64,000 bases of DNA from Dipylidium caninum. Its lineage: Eukaryota > Platyhelminthes > Cestoda > Cyclophyllidea > Dipylidiidae. The DNA is taken from NCBI GenBank assembly GCA_017562135.1, contig QEYB01000599.1, positions 62,001 to 126,000 of the forward strand, written 5' to 3'. Under the pieces are notes generated by a model. That model had not been told where the DNA came from. It saw only the letters and a program-made list of their open reading frames with translations, and made no database searches. A program made the position numbers and the translations under genes. Of the stretch, positions 31,920 to 44,044 are shown piece after piece (the first letter of the stretch is position 1; every line of letters starts with the position of its first letter).

Positions 31920-34900
31920 CTACTTGAAGAAGTCAACTTGCCGAAACGAATAGCCGATGGGAGCACGAAAGCCCATCCAGTAGACCACTTGGCCAACGAT
32001 CTCCTCCTCCCTTGCCTGCTTTGTGGCCAGAAATTGGCCCACTCTGCTCACCCGAACCGCGTGCGATGCTCCGCCCTCTCCACCGGGGACTGAATGAGGC
32101 AAAAAGGCGAATCACACTTGCGTAGGGGGGCAAACAGCAGTGCATAAATCTCCATCCTTGATTAGATCCATTCAGGCATGTGTCTATCGGAATGCGTCTG
32201 TTAACACTCTTCTCCCACGGTGATGGCAATGCCTTTCCACCACAATGCACCCTCAAGACAGGGCCATTTGGTGTCCGCTGATCCGCTCTAAATGGCCAAA
32301 TGTGTGGCGTCTAGCCATCCTAGGGTGGATGGATAACTGACATTTCATCATCTGTACGGCTAACTGAAATCCTCAAACCATCAAATAAAGTGTTTCACGG
32401 AGCTGAATATCCCTGTTGGACGACGTCTCGTTCAGAACGCGGTTAGAGTCCTTCGAAAAGCATTCCAAGTCTTTGATATTATCAAATGTGCCTGGTGAAT
32501 AAGGTTGTTCGGTGTGAGGTTGGAATGTTTACTTTTTTTGGCTTCGCGTCATTCGAGAGTGCCCCCTCATCGGGCGCCAACTTGACCTAAGTAGACGAAC
32601 TTCTCATTGTGTAAAATTGATGACATTGAACGGAAAAAGGTGATAGTGAGGCCATATTCATTACCGTTAATGTGAGTCTTAAGATCTCCTTACAGGCGCA
32701 CATGTCCGGCCGCAACAAATCCTGCAGATCCAAGTCAAATCGGCCAATCTGTTGTGATGACATGTCTTCCATAACTCTGTGAAGCTCCATGTGGCAGCGT
32801 TTCTACAAAGACACCATTTTAACCGACCGCGTCAGAAATAAGGCGACTGTTACGGGCGAGAAAATATCCAGCTCTTCTGAAGTATGAAAAATGCGAAAAG
32901 TCACCCTTGTGAGCATGTTACTATGCAATTTGTGACGGTAACCCTTGAGGGAGCTTCATTCTGGTCTAATCTGATTACCTCATTAAGGTAAGTCCAGAAT
33001 GACTCGTCTGTCACCACGGGGTACTGAACGGTGACGTTGAAGTTGGACCGTCTACCGCGAACAACATCCGTCGATTGTTCTTCAAAATTGTAAAACCGCC
33101 ATACACAAAAGACGCCTCGTGGACACGCCTTCAATTGGTTTGGGGTCAGGTTAATCTCGCCCAGGTTTATCTGGAGGGAACATACTACTGAATAGCAAAT
33201 AAGTATATGTAGTCGGGTAATAAATAGGGGACAAACAAAAGGCTGATACTGTCCACACAAAGGCGGGGCAGTGATACTACCTCGAATAGATTTCGATCCT
33301 TTTTGAGTTCCACATCGTCGTTGATCAAGTTTTCCTAAAGAAGATATGAAAAAAAGCGAACTAATCCTGTTAAGAGTTGATGCTTACAGAAGTGAGGGTC
33401 CATGAAAAATGAGACGAGGTGAAAATTAATTAGGCCGATTTTTGCATACATAACGCTGACTTTGGTCCATCTTCTAGTCCTCTTAAAATGGATGTCAGAT
33501 GCTAAATGCCACTAACATGAACGAATTCTGTCACAAAATGTTGGCTACAGAAGTCAACTCGCAGTCACGGTTTGATAGACGAGCGTCCCTTGAATTTGGG
33601 GTGAGAAAGTGTCAATTCGATGTGAACGGAATGGCAAAATTATCAAAGAGGCTTCTAGTGACTAATAGCTTAATCGGGAGCAGATACAGGAGGGCGGCGG
33701 AGTCGTGTCAGATGAAGAGTGGCGAATGACGTATGCCGGCGGAGATTCACTCGTTAGCCGGAGAGGAAAGTCCTCCTTTGACAGCGAAGTCGAGGTTACA
33801 AGCGCGGAAGTCTTTCATCCTGTCTTACTCTTATCAGGTCTCTCATGGACTCCTCTGCTCCGCTTAATCATTCCGCCCATGTTGTCTAACATCCTGTAAC
33901 CAGGCGACGCGTCTTTCGAGCCCCTCGAGTTTGAGTCCATCTCATTTTTGACACATCATATGCCGGAATCGGCCGCCGAAACATCCAAATGTGTCGCCGA
34001 TGGAATCAACGTATCTTCAAGTGCTTTTCCTCGGGACACGATTGACTTGACAAAATGGAAGAATGCCGTTCTCGTTTCTCCTTTCCCACCGCTTTTCCCA
34101 TATGCCGTCTGCAAGTAAAGTACTCTAATTTGTCAGAGCCTCAACGTCTTTCAGTGTGCTTCTCAAGCAGGTATCAGTGAAAACAACCTCAGTGAGAGCT
34201 TCTTGCCCCACCGAAAACAGGATTCACTGGACGCGATTCACTGGCTGTCACCACGACGAATTGGCAAGTAACCGACTTGGGAAAGGGTCCGAGATCGGTG
34301 TGGGCGTAGGAACTGCCCTTATTTCGCCCTAATTCCTTCACAATGACGCGAATGGCGTGTAAGGAATCCACTAGTCAACGCTTACTGCCGTCAGCCTCTT
34401 ACCGTGCCAAGTGAGACCCTGTGAGCGTCCATTTGTGTACTGTGAGTGGCCCGCAAGTCGAGCAGTCGCGCACAGTCCTCGCGTTCTTGGACCACGAGGG
34501 CCTTAGGCGAGTCGAAAGGAGCCTCGGTACGCCTCGACATCGCCTGAGACTCCTGCACCATGTGGCACTGTGCGTCGCGCGGTCGTCGCTTTGGACTTAA
34601 TCCTTTTTTCGTCTCTGTTCCGATGACCTCTGCATATTTCATGGGGGATGTCGGGGAATGGGGCCCTGAAAAGGCGACATACAAATGTGAGTCAAATGTG
34701 AGTCAAACGCTTTGAAGACATCTCCTCAAGTACTTCCACAGGCTGTTGTTTGATACAGCCTTCTCCGACCCTCATTTCAACAGGTTAAGAGAATCTCTAC
34801 CACCTACTGTACTAAAAAGACCTTTTGGGGCCAAGTTAACTGAAATATTATTGCCACCGTCATTGATGGATGCTTTTTTCATTCATGTTCATTTTAACCA

Positions 34901-37900
34901 CTTCCGTGGACATATCAAATGGGTTAATGTGACGGCGGACTTTTTCTCGGGAGCCTCTAAAATCTCTTGTATTTGAAGGGGTGATCAGCGCACCTTGAAG
35001 CACATCCCCGCAGGTCTCCACTGTGAGGCAGTCTTTTCTTCTTCTCATTCGCATAATCGCAGCCTCCAGATCTCTCACATCCACTCCGATTGACTGAAAT
35101 GAAGAGAGGAACCAAGGCGCACGCATGTCAATGGGCTGCAGGCCTCTCAGGTGAAAAACCACAGCAATCCCGTCTTAAGTTGGATGGATTCCACTTCTAA
35201 CGGACAGTGGAATAAGGAAATTAAGTGTGGATTAGCAAAGCTCAGCTTGTTTGCAGAAACTGTACACGTTGAGTGAATACGTCGGGTAGAAGTAATTTGA
35301 GAGGAAAAACGGATTCGGGAGGGGGAAATCGCGTGCATGGGAGCAGACAGATGGGCATAAGGCGGACTGGAACCACAGACAACCTCGTAACAGGTGAATA
35401 AAATTGACCGTGGACGTAACTGTATGCACTTTCCTTGCAGCCTCTAAGAAGGGACAAACCAGCATATTGCAAAGAAGAAAGTGAAAAATGGATAAGAGCA
35501 GTCTTGACCGAATGATATATGAATGATATATTAAATGTAGGGGTGTATTACTGCGACGAGGACGTTTGAGAAAGGCCCTGGAGTAGTTTACGCAGCAACA
35601 TGACTCCGCTTACCCAACAGAGCTCTTGTAGACTCGTCGAGAACTGATTCTGCGTGAGAGACCGCGAGAGGGCGTCAATCCGCGCCTCCGATTGCTGGGC
35701 TCGCGTCTGAAGGGCGGTTTGAAAGCGGCATATCTCCTCATATTGCCTCTCCCGATCGTTCCGCCACGCGGACAGTTCCCGCTCCAAATGTTGCAGTTTC
35801 TCGAGCAGGACACTCATCATCCGCGAATCGGGGCCTCCCTCGCCTTCAACCAAGGAACTGGTCAAAATAAAAATGAATAATAATAATAATAATAGGCTAC
35901 TTCATATGTGCAATAGGCCAGTCAGTGGCTGTGGTCATCTGGCGGACTGAACTAGGCAAGAATATGGTGGGTCGGATGGGGAGACAAAGAAATGAATTGA
36001 CGCAAACAAGTGGTGGCGGCGGTGATGATTATGAAGACGATGACGACGGTGTTTTGTTGCCGTGAGGTTGATGCTATACGGGAGCAGAAACCTTTGAGGA
36101 AGAAACAACCAGCACTGCTTAATCGGCACGACGCTAAACGGCAACCTCGTAAAGCTTCAATTACTGCTGACAAATTAAATAACTTCTCTGCACTATGGCG
36201 TTTAACCACATCTGCCATATTCATCCGATATATCGCCGACTGATTAGCATCTTCTTCGTAATCACGAAGCATTTTTAAGAGGAAAAAATGCGTTGGTGGT
36301 GGTGGTGGTTAAACAGATTGTCTTAGAAACCACTGTCGATGGATCCACTGAGTCATAAACTGGAGCCTACACTTCGAGGCGTAAATGAAAGCCATCGAAG
36401 CTGTCAAGACCAGCCACGTTGGACAACTTCCGCAAGGCGTCTTCATAAGGACACCTCCTGCCAAATGACAATGCCGTTTTGTACTTGCCTGTGGCAACAC
36501 CCGTAGAGCACACAGTCTTTAATGCCATCACCACTCGATGTGGGACTTCGCGGCGACCCGCAGCCGTTCTCTCCACCTGCATACCCCAGCCCCGTCGCGA
36601 GACGCTGATAAAACGGCAAAAGCGAGGACTCAGGGTGAGACACTTTCGATGCCCTTGCGGACTCGACCAGTACACCACCGCAGTGAGGACTTCAAGTGTC
36701 AGAGGCGGAAAGGGCAACAACTGCACCGCGTGAAGCGGATGAGACCTCGGCAACGCGTCCGGTTCGACATAAACCACACTCAGTCCGGAGGTGGCAGTCA
36801 GCAACCGCGAGAGTTAACTTCAGAAGGTGGCGAGAGTTAACTTCAGAAGGTGGCAAAGAGCCACGGAGCAGAGCGTATTTCAACCAGGCCATTCACCCCG
36901 AAGCAAATCTCGTCCTCTCCACCTCTCCGCGCCTTCCAATGCCTTCTCGGCGACTGTCGAGGTGTCTCTCACTACCGTGGTGTTCTGTCTCGCCTCCAGA
37001 CAGTTGCAGTGACATTGACGGTTCTGCATCATCCTGGCTAAACGATACTCCGTTCGGAGAGACCAGTCAGCATCCTGGAGAGTTAATTCCACAAGGTGGA
37101 AAAGCGCCAATTGTTTTGCATTTCTGTCTAAATATTCGACCTGTCCCTCTGAATAGAGCGTGATGACGACGATGTCATCGATAATGCCTATGATTATGAA
37201 GACAGGTATCCTCCTCCAATACCTTAATCCTCGGTAGATGTAGACGCTCGAGTAGACACGAGATCCACAAGTCTGAGTATAACCGGATGTGAAACGACAA
37301 CAAATGAATGAAGAGAAACACTGAGAAGACTGGGACGAAAGATTACTGGATGCTTCCGCTTGATTCGTTTGAAATGAAAGAAGGGAATGGGTAGGACACA
37401 CCTGGGGAGGATTTTTTCGTTGAATTCGCGCAACACTTTGTTTTCGCTGTGGGCGTAGTCGGCCAATTTTTCTTGCAGCTAGAAAAAATATTTGAGTATT
37501 AGAATGAAGCATTGGCCACTGGATATAGGTTTCTGCGCCACGAGGAGCCTAGTAGGTGTAGACGTCTCTAAAGACAATTTTCAAATTATTAAGTTTCACG
37601 ACTCTATAGATGTGTATTGGATAACTTGACAATTTATCAGTATGATCGTTTTAACAGCACTTGAATTCCAGATCATGTGTAATGAATTTTGTTGGATAAT
37701 GTGGGAAATGCTAATTAGGCCAGGAAATGCCATGGCACGAACGAGGCATTTCTCTCCCAGACTAGAGTGAAAATTACCAAAAAGTCCTCCCACTTGATGC
37801 ACCGCCGCACAGTGCCTAAGGAAAGAATAAGAACTTCTCCTAAATAAAGAAGCTAGACCACGCAAGGAACAAAAGGACGGGAAGAAAAGCCTATCTGCGA

Positions 37901-39813
37901 AGTTTTAAAGCAAAAAACCATTTGATAAATGTGCGCTAGTGACAAGACCCAGAGAGGGAACATTTCGGGTGCAAACGCATCGGTGGACATGGCAGGAGGA
38001 GGGCGGGTTTGAAAGGGCCCCAAAGTGAATCCCCAGAGTGACGCATTAACGGTAAGCGAAGGAATAGGAAAAAGAGGGGAACAAGGGGAAGAGAAGGGAA
38101 AGTTGGACGTGGGATGAAGAGCAAAAGAAGGAGAGGAGATGAAATTGCCATGTGATCTTTTTTAAAAAGTCAATTGAAGCTCGTCACACGGTTGGCAAAG
38201 TGGTGTCGGTCATCGAAAACTTAACCGCGATGCGCAAACATGAGGGACAATTTATTTGCTCATGGGAAGTTTTATGAAATCATTAGTGAGCCGTAGTGAC
38301 TGGCGGTGGAAGACATGAATGCACGAATTATAATAACCTAAACAAACTAACTGCAACACAAATACAGACCTGCACAGACGCATCAGGCGCGGAGATACCA
38401 TCACCACCTCCTCCAACATTCAATTTACTCTCTAATGACGTAATTTATGAGCTGGGTTACTTACTTACTAAAAATCGGGCATTTCGGTTCTATTACTTAG
38501 TGATATATAATGAGGACGAGAGAACAGGCGATGTCCACTAATAATGGACAAACGCAACAGTGATTGTGAAGACCGACTGTACCGATATTTGCAGCTTCTG
38601 CTATTAATTTTCCACTGTGATTATTGGATAAGAATGTTTAAGATAATTGCTGCATACCTATGGCACATTTTTCTAATCATCGAATTCACCACCAGCGTAA
38701 TCAGCATCCCAAACGTACTGTTGATTTAGATGGGCAATCAAAATCAGAGCTTGATAATGCAGCTCACAGAAAACAATTTCTTTTGTAGCTCAGCACCTAC
38801 CTCGAAATTTGTCTGAACCGCTTGTTCACACACTCTTCTTTCCAGCATGTCTGTCCATTTCTCCTCTTCTCTCTCCTTCTCGATGAGATTCCTTCTTATC
38901 TGTACATCTTCCGTTTTGTCACGTGAAACAGGTCTAAATCAAAGTGAAATTGAGAAACGTTGGAGGAAGATTACCCTTCTTTTGACAATTCCTCTCTTCT
39001 AATCTTACCGCCGGTCGCCTTCTTTTGATTTCCAATCAACGACTCCAGCTCTTTAATACGAAATTTCATTTGGATATTCCGATTATTAAGTCGCTTTATG
39101 GCCTCTTCTCTAAACGTACATAAAATAATTGGTAAGTGTCTTGGCTTAGGTAAGAACGTCACTAAAAAACATTCCGTAAGTATTTCTGTAAGCATCTAAC
39201 CTCGATATGCATAAAACAAATATCGTATTACAAATGTAAAGTGAAACTAACAATGCAGCCTTTTGAAATTTCTCTTCCTTTAGTTTACGTAAAAGGTGTG
39301 TTGATTCTGTTGACGGCGCTCCAGTTCCCTTCAAAAGCAAGGATACCTTAAAATTCTCGTGTATATTAATTTTAGATGACTTTTCATTTCACAGATATCA
39401 AACATTGTGGGTATAAAAATGCCAACAGTCGGTAATATACTTTGTAGTAGCCACTCATTATACGAATTAGTAAGTCGTAATTGTTGGCCGGAAAAGTATA
39501 TGCAGACAAAAGTGACTTTCTTATTGATGTATAGTTCAACCCACCTTTGTGAGCTGTAAATCCGCTTGACCGACTTCCTCATTCGCTTTGGCATACACGT
39601 CGGAATATTTAGCGCTGTCTTTAGTGACCCTCATGAGCTTTGTACCAAGTCTTTATAAGTTACTATAAGTTTCACTCAGTCTTACGTTTTGATTTTCATG
39701 TTTTGATCAGCAATTACTCTGCGAAACTCTTGATTTTCATCATATATGCGCAAGTAAGCGTCTTCAAGCTCGTCCTTGGTCCAGCTGCGGAACTTATTTT
39801 TGAGGGAGGCCAT
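31920..39813 (-). CDS. RPGRIP1L: RPGRIP1L/fantom-like ciliary transition-zone protein (coiled coil + C2)
   Basis: RPGRIP1L (NPHP8/MKS5) is a scaffold of the ciliary transition zone. Exons 39686-39813, 39545-39650, 39252-39346, 38975-39109, 38801-38933, 37402-37478, 35614-35857, 34994-35093, 34403-34665, 33281-33334, 32979-33170, 32665-32802 and 31920-32015 are all phase-compatible and total 587 codons. The start (SWTKDELEDAYLRIYDENQE and LGTKLMRV) matches the family's N-terminal coiled coil. Long coiled coils follow (EKLQHLERELSAWRNDRERQ), then the signature EDCARLLDLRATHSTQMDAH, then the C2 domain (GVFCVWRFYNFEEQSTDVVR; GQVVYWMGFRAP). Coiled-coil exons are probably missing between 38.8 and 35.9 kb; one candidate is about 36139-36245. 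The protein stops shortly after C2 and lacks the C-terminal RPGR-interacting domain, unless GTAGAT at the stop acts as a donor. Intron 1 is 35 nt. Confidence 0.82.
35877..35893. repeat. (AAT)n microsatellite
   Basis: Five to six AAT triplets in the intron just upstream of coiled-coil exon 35614-35857. Confidence 0.75.
36139..36245 (-). CDS. Candidate coiled-coil exon of the RPGRIP1L-like gene
   Basis: After an acceptor (TACGAAG) the minus strand reads EDANQSAIYRMNMADVVKRH and AEKLFNLSAVIEALR up to a weak donor. HSAEKLFNLSAV is placed where vertebrate RPGRIP1L has a YDKLYDSAF-type element. The phase at both ends does not match the flanking exons without another exon, so this is provisional. 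Confidence 0.3.
36741..37100. repeat. Diverged direct duplication with an internal 23-bp tandem repeat
   Basis: A segment of about 85-90 bp at 36741-36830 recurs at 37013-37100 with many substitutions but the same order. At its end a 23-bp unit (GAGAGTTAACTTCAGAAGGT plus GGC) is repeated perfectly in tandem at 36809-36831 and 36832-36854. Both large copies stay open on the minus strand and translate to similar peptides (LTLQDADWSLRTEYRLAR against LTLAVADCHLRTECGLCR). Confidence 0.6.
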
Positions 39814-40572
39814 ATATATTGAAGGAACGTTGTTTGAACATTTTGCGCAAAGTAAACACCTTTCAATTACTTTTCATACGCTGTTGCTATTAACAACATA
39901 CGGTGGACCAATAGGCTTCTGGTTAGAGAGGCAAATTCAGTGCGTCAAAAAAGTAATAATTCACGCAGCCTTATCAAACAGAAAAAGTAAATAACCTTTG
40001 TCTTTTGGTTCAGTTCTAGCAATCAACAAAAGGGCGAATTTACTTAAAAGCGAGTATGTTTATCAAATTTTGTCCCTGTTAGCTGGTTAAGGAAGCTTAG
40101 AATGAAAAATGTTTAACCCGCATATTCTTTTTCAGGAAAAGCGATTTATATAGCCTCGCCATTTTGTATTGTTATTTCCGAAATAAATTGCGTAGTTTGG
40201 TTCACTCATCACACCACAACAACGGTTGAGAACCATTGTCACCCAAATTTTTACTAAAGAAACCTGTTAGTAAGCGTTTAAGTTTGTAGGAATGCAGTTT
40301 CTATTCCATTTTTGTTACTGACAATAATGGTTTTGTCCCGTCGATTACCATCTATTATTCTGGCATTAGCTTCTTAAAGATGTCTGAAACGCGTACGCAT
40401 TGCCGTTAACCTGTCCGGTAACCTTTGCTTTGGCGGCAGTCCAGATCATACGGCAGTTTCTAGCAAAAAAACTTCTGCCTAAACTACAATCACCATCATA
40501 GGAAATTTATGTTAAATCCTCTTAAAATCACTGAGTAGCTTGTTTACCAGAAGCGTAGAAAGGTTTTTGGTC

Positions 40573-41076
40573 ATGAAAAATCCCAAGTTTAGTTCTTCCT
40601 ATAACAATTACTCAGTATCCCCTACCCTCGTCGAACACGTTCTCAGTCGCAACCACCTAATAAATTTTGCTTTAGCAAAGTTCCCAGACCACACATTTGG
40701 GCTATATGTTGTCATCTGCATTCCGAGAAGCTTCTATCTCGCATCCTGCCCTTTATTTTACCAATCCACGAACCGAAGATTTGACTTACTATTTTATAAG
40801 TTGGAAACACGCCTTAACATGGGTTTGCACGGTCTAAAGTCATCTCCCTCACCTCGGACGGCCTCTACCTGCATTCCCGTCACAATTGCCTGCATTCTGT
40901 TGCAGGAGTCTCACAGCATCCCCCGCGCCGCGTCCAAGACTCCCCTTTACCTCTCATGTACCATTTTCTGCTCTGCTGCATTTCCTCAACTTCAGTGGAC
41001 GGAAACGATTACCTCCGGTTTGTGGCTGTGCAGGAAGTCTTCACAAAAGACATTGCTTGAATTAATTTTCCACTAA
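40573..41076 (+). CDS. Uncertain ORF or terminal exon, unrecognised
   Basis: An ATG at 40573 (an upstream TTG is also in frame) opens 167 codons, long for this AT-rich stretch, reading MKNPKFSSSYNNYSVSPTLV. In the 3' half an overlapping frame looks more like protein: VISLTSDGLYLHSRHNCLHS and VDGNDYLRFVAVQEVFTKDI before TGA near 41060, starting after an AAAG acceptor at about 40839. The 3' half is locally GC-rich. If real, the gene is divergently oriented to the RPGRIP1L-like gene, whose start lies 760 bp away. I do not recognise either product, and only one frame can be right. Confidence 0.3.
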   Translation: MKNPKFSSSYNNYSVSPTLVEHVLSRNHLINFALAKFPDHTFGLYVVICIPRSFYLASCPLFYQSTNRRFDLLFYKLETRLNMGLHGLKSSPSPRTASTCIPVTIACILLQESHSIPRAASKTPLYLSCTIFCSAAFPQLQWTETITSGLWLCRKSSQKTLLELIFH

Positions 41077-41099
41077 GGGATAAATGATGGAAGGTAGCC

Positions 41100-43991
41100 C
41101 GGTATTCTGCAGAGCATTGCCGCTCCTGCCTCGTCTCTGCCCCTTTGTTGAGTAGAATCGTCGCACTTCCCCAATTGCACCCTCACAGAGGAATCGCAGA
41201 CCGTCCACAAAGTTGGTCACCGCAACTCTACGTTGGAGGCGGCCTCTTCAGATCTCCCGCCTCCTCTTCACGCCGCTTCTTTCACCCACCCAACGTAATT
41301 GCGGATTCTGGATGGAGGCGGTCAGCACTCACCCTCCTTTCCCCGGCCTGTACCACATACCGTCATTAATTCATCGAATTCCCTCCCTTCCAATTCACAT
41401 CTTTACGCATCTTCCTCAGTCTATTCCCATTTAACACGCTTTTTTTTAATTAGCCCAAGTTGTCGCTCAAATTGGAGCCTCCATTAAGGTGGAGGGCCTC
41501 TTTCTTCCCCCTTGATGAAACATTCAGGAGGTGCCCACCTGCGGATTTGCTTACCTCGGTCTTCATTTCACTGATTTCAAGTCTCGATGCCCCTAATTAG
41601 GCATTCCTTTGATATACATCAATAGGCATTATAATTTATTAAGAGGCATTTGTCACTTCCATGTCGCCGTTAGCCGTCTCAAGCGATTCTTTGATGTCTT
41701 TACTGCCATAGAATTTCACCTTAAATGAAGGCTGGGGGCGCGGGGGGAGGGGGGAAGGCTGGGGGACCATTCCGCCGGGACTGGGGCTCCCGACACCACC
41801 AGTAGACACCCCGACTCCACCGCTGGTGCGTCATCGACGTCAACGGGTCTCGAGTGTGCCTCTCGCCTCCGCCCTTGTCTTGTAAGTCTGTTCTGTCTCG
41901 TGAGGACTTCAATTTTCTCTCTCGTCTGGTAGGTGTAACGCTCTGTCTGTTTGTCTATCAGTCTCAATTGCCTTCAAACCTCTCTTTTGATTTCTTTTTT
42001 GCAATTACCCCACGAATTTAACGGTTATCAGTTGCAGATACATTCACACACACACACTCACAGACACACCCAGACAAACACACATAGCGTCGGAGACAGG
42101 CTAATCATTAAGGGCAATGGTGTCGAGTTTGTCTTGCTCTGTCGAGCACCAAATTAGTTAGTTTCGCGGGGTTTTGTGGGGAGTTCAGTTGGCACCCCAA
42201 GAGAAAGTCTCCACGACAATGGAAAAGCACACTTATGCTAAGTGACCCACCCTTCTCGCCGCCCTAAGTGTGAAAGGAATGTCGATGTGACAGAGTGCAG
42301 TGCACACGTATAAAACCACTACAGTGTGACCCTTCGGCCACCATTTCAACTTCGGCCAGGCCTCAACGTCCCCCTACGGACTTAGAAAGAGGCGAGGACG
42401 AGCGAGGGGCAGTGAGACCGCATACGGAGTGCGTAAGAATCGGGCGTGTTTACTCTAGACTCCTTCTCTGCACCAACTAGACGAACGGCTTGCAGGAGAC
42501 CGAGCCGTTGATCTGGTTGACACATCAACTCCTCCTTGACGGAGCGTTTAGGCCTCCTCGGACGTTAACAGACCGGCCACTAGCTCGGACAATGTCCTTA
42601 TCCGGGTTTTTTTTCTGACTGGCCACTGTGGCAACAGTCCAACTGGAGAATGAGGCTGGATATTTACTACGTTCACCCCGGTAAAAGTCCACATTAATGG
42701 CACAACTTCAAACGTACCGGCAGACTTGTTTTGTTTCCTCCTCGCTGGGGTTGTTTTGTTCGTCCCGGCATGCAGGCACTTTTGTGCACGCACCCACCCA
42801 CGCACCACACAGACGGGAGCGGATTTCCACGGCCATTCACCGCCTTTTCACCCTGGCGGCCGCATCCCCCCGCCCGGTTGTCACCGCAACTTCAAACGCT
42901 CTTTGCGGTCCGGCGCGGCGTCCCGTCCCGTCCCGCCCGCGGCGTGGAGTGGAGTGGCGTGGCGTGGCGCGATGTGACACGAGGCGATGGGGCGTTGTTG
43001 ACGGTGGCCCCTTCCTCCTCCACCTCCGTCTTGTCGGCCCGTTGTGTGACGGTGTATTTGCGGCCCCCCTCCGCCGCCCTCCTTCGCCACGGCGGGGCTG
43101 GTGAGAGTTCCTTCCGATCTGACGACACGGCCACCTCGTCCTGACTCTCACGCGAACGGATGGCATCGGGCACGTTCCGTGGCGGTGGGACAGAGGACGG
43201 AAGACGGGGAGGAGCACTCCGACCTTGACCGTCACAGCGGCTCTTCCGGAAAGACTTCCGGAACCCAGCGCAAGCGTCAGGCGTCTTCCGTCCGCCTCTT
43301 CTTCCTCTCTTCTACGACGGGCGGTTCGAGTGTTCTTGTGTCCAATTTATTCTCCCTCTGGACACTGTTTCCCTCTTTGCTTCGTACTGCATTTTGGGCA
43401 AAAGAGTGGGAACAAACTGGTAAATATAAATAAACCGGACGCAATTTTGTCGTACCCGACATGATGGACACTCCTGCAAGTCTACGGGGGGAGTTAGGGA
43501 GGCGAACGAACAATTCCAATTTCACTGGAGGTAGACGAGAAGAAAAACGCGACGACGACCGACACTTAGTTCCCCATCGACGCACAACTTTCTCACACTG
43601 CTGCCGCCGCATGCTTGCGGACCCGCCCGAACCAACTATTTTATGGCTGGTGGTGTTCAATTCGTCCTTCACCTCACGCCTTGCGGTCCGCTGCACACAG
43701 TGTTTGCCTCCGGCCAAAATGATCCATCACCTCGTTTTAGTTGATGGAGAGGCAAAGGAGGACGAAGAATGATTTCTAGGCCTTGAATAAGCGGTCGCAG
43801 GACCGATTTGTAGTTACATTATGGACGACGGCGACGGATGTCATCGAAAGGGCAAAACATGCATGCGAGGACTGCTCTGTCCTCGACGCTAACGCCATCC
43901 AAGTGGAAGTGGGCGTTTGCTGAGACACCAAACCTCCTTTCCAGTTGGGATTTGAGTAGATCTCCCTTCCCGGCAGCAATAAAACACTTAC
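41100..43991. other. Non-coding region, GC-rich from 42.8 to 43.3 kb
   Basis: No gene supported. The 42800-43300 part is CpG-rich and open in several frames at once, like a promoter-type CpG island or low-complexity DNA. (CA)n lies at about 42043-42070. Confidence 0.35.
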
Positions 43992-44044
43992 TTTGTCAAT
44001 AAGAAGCACCTCTTCGTACAGCGGCCTTTCCCTGGTGAACAAGA
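43992..44044 (-). CDS. Candidate short exon, unrecognised minus-strand gene
   Basis: Between a good acceptor (TTCATTCTCCACAG) and an ideal donor (GTAAGT), 17 codons read LFTRERPLYEEVLLIDK. Splice-site quality is the main support; no family is recognised. Confidence 0.35.

Noticed and set aside
34741..34800. Plus-strand LFDTAFSDPHFNRLRES, resembling the LYDSAF element of RPGRIP1L
   Set aside because: It is on the strand opposite the gene, with no splice context; probably coincidence or an inverted relic.
36367..37512. Minus-strand ORFs of 145 and 210 residues
   Set aside because: They cross duplicated repeat units, and the real exon (37402-37478) uses a different frame from the 210-residue ORF.
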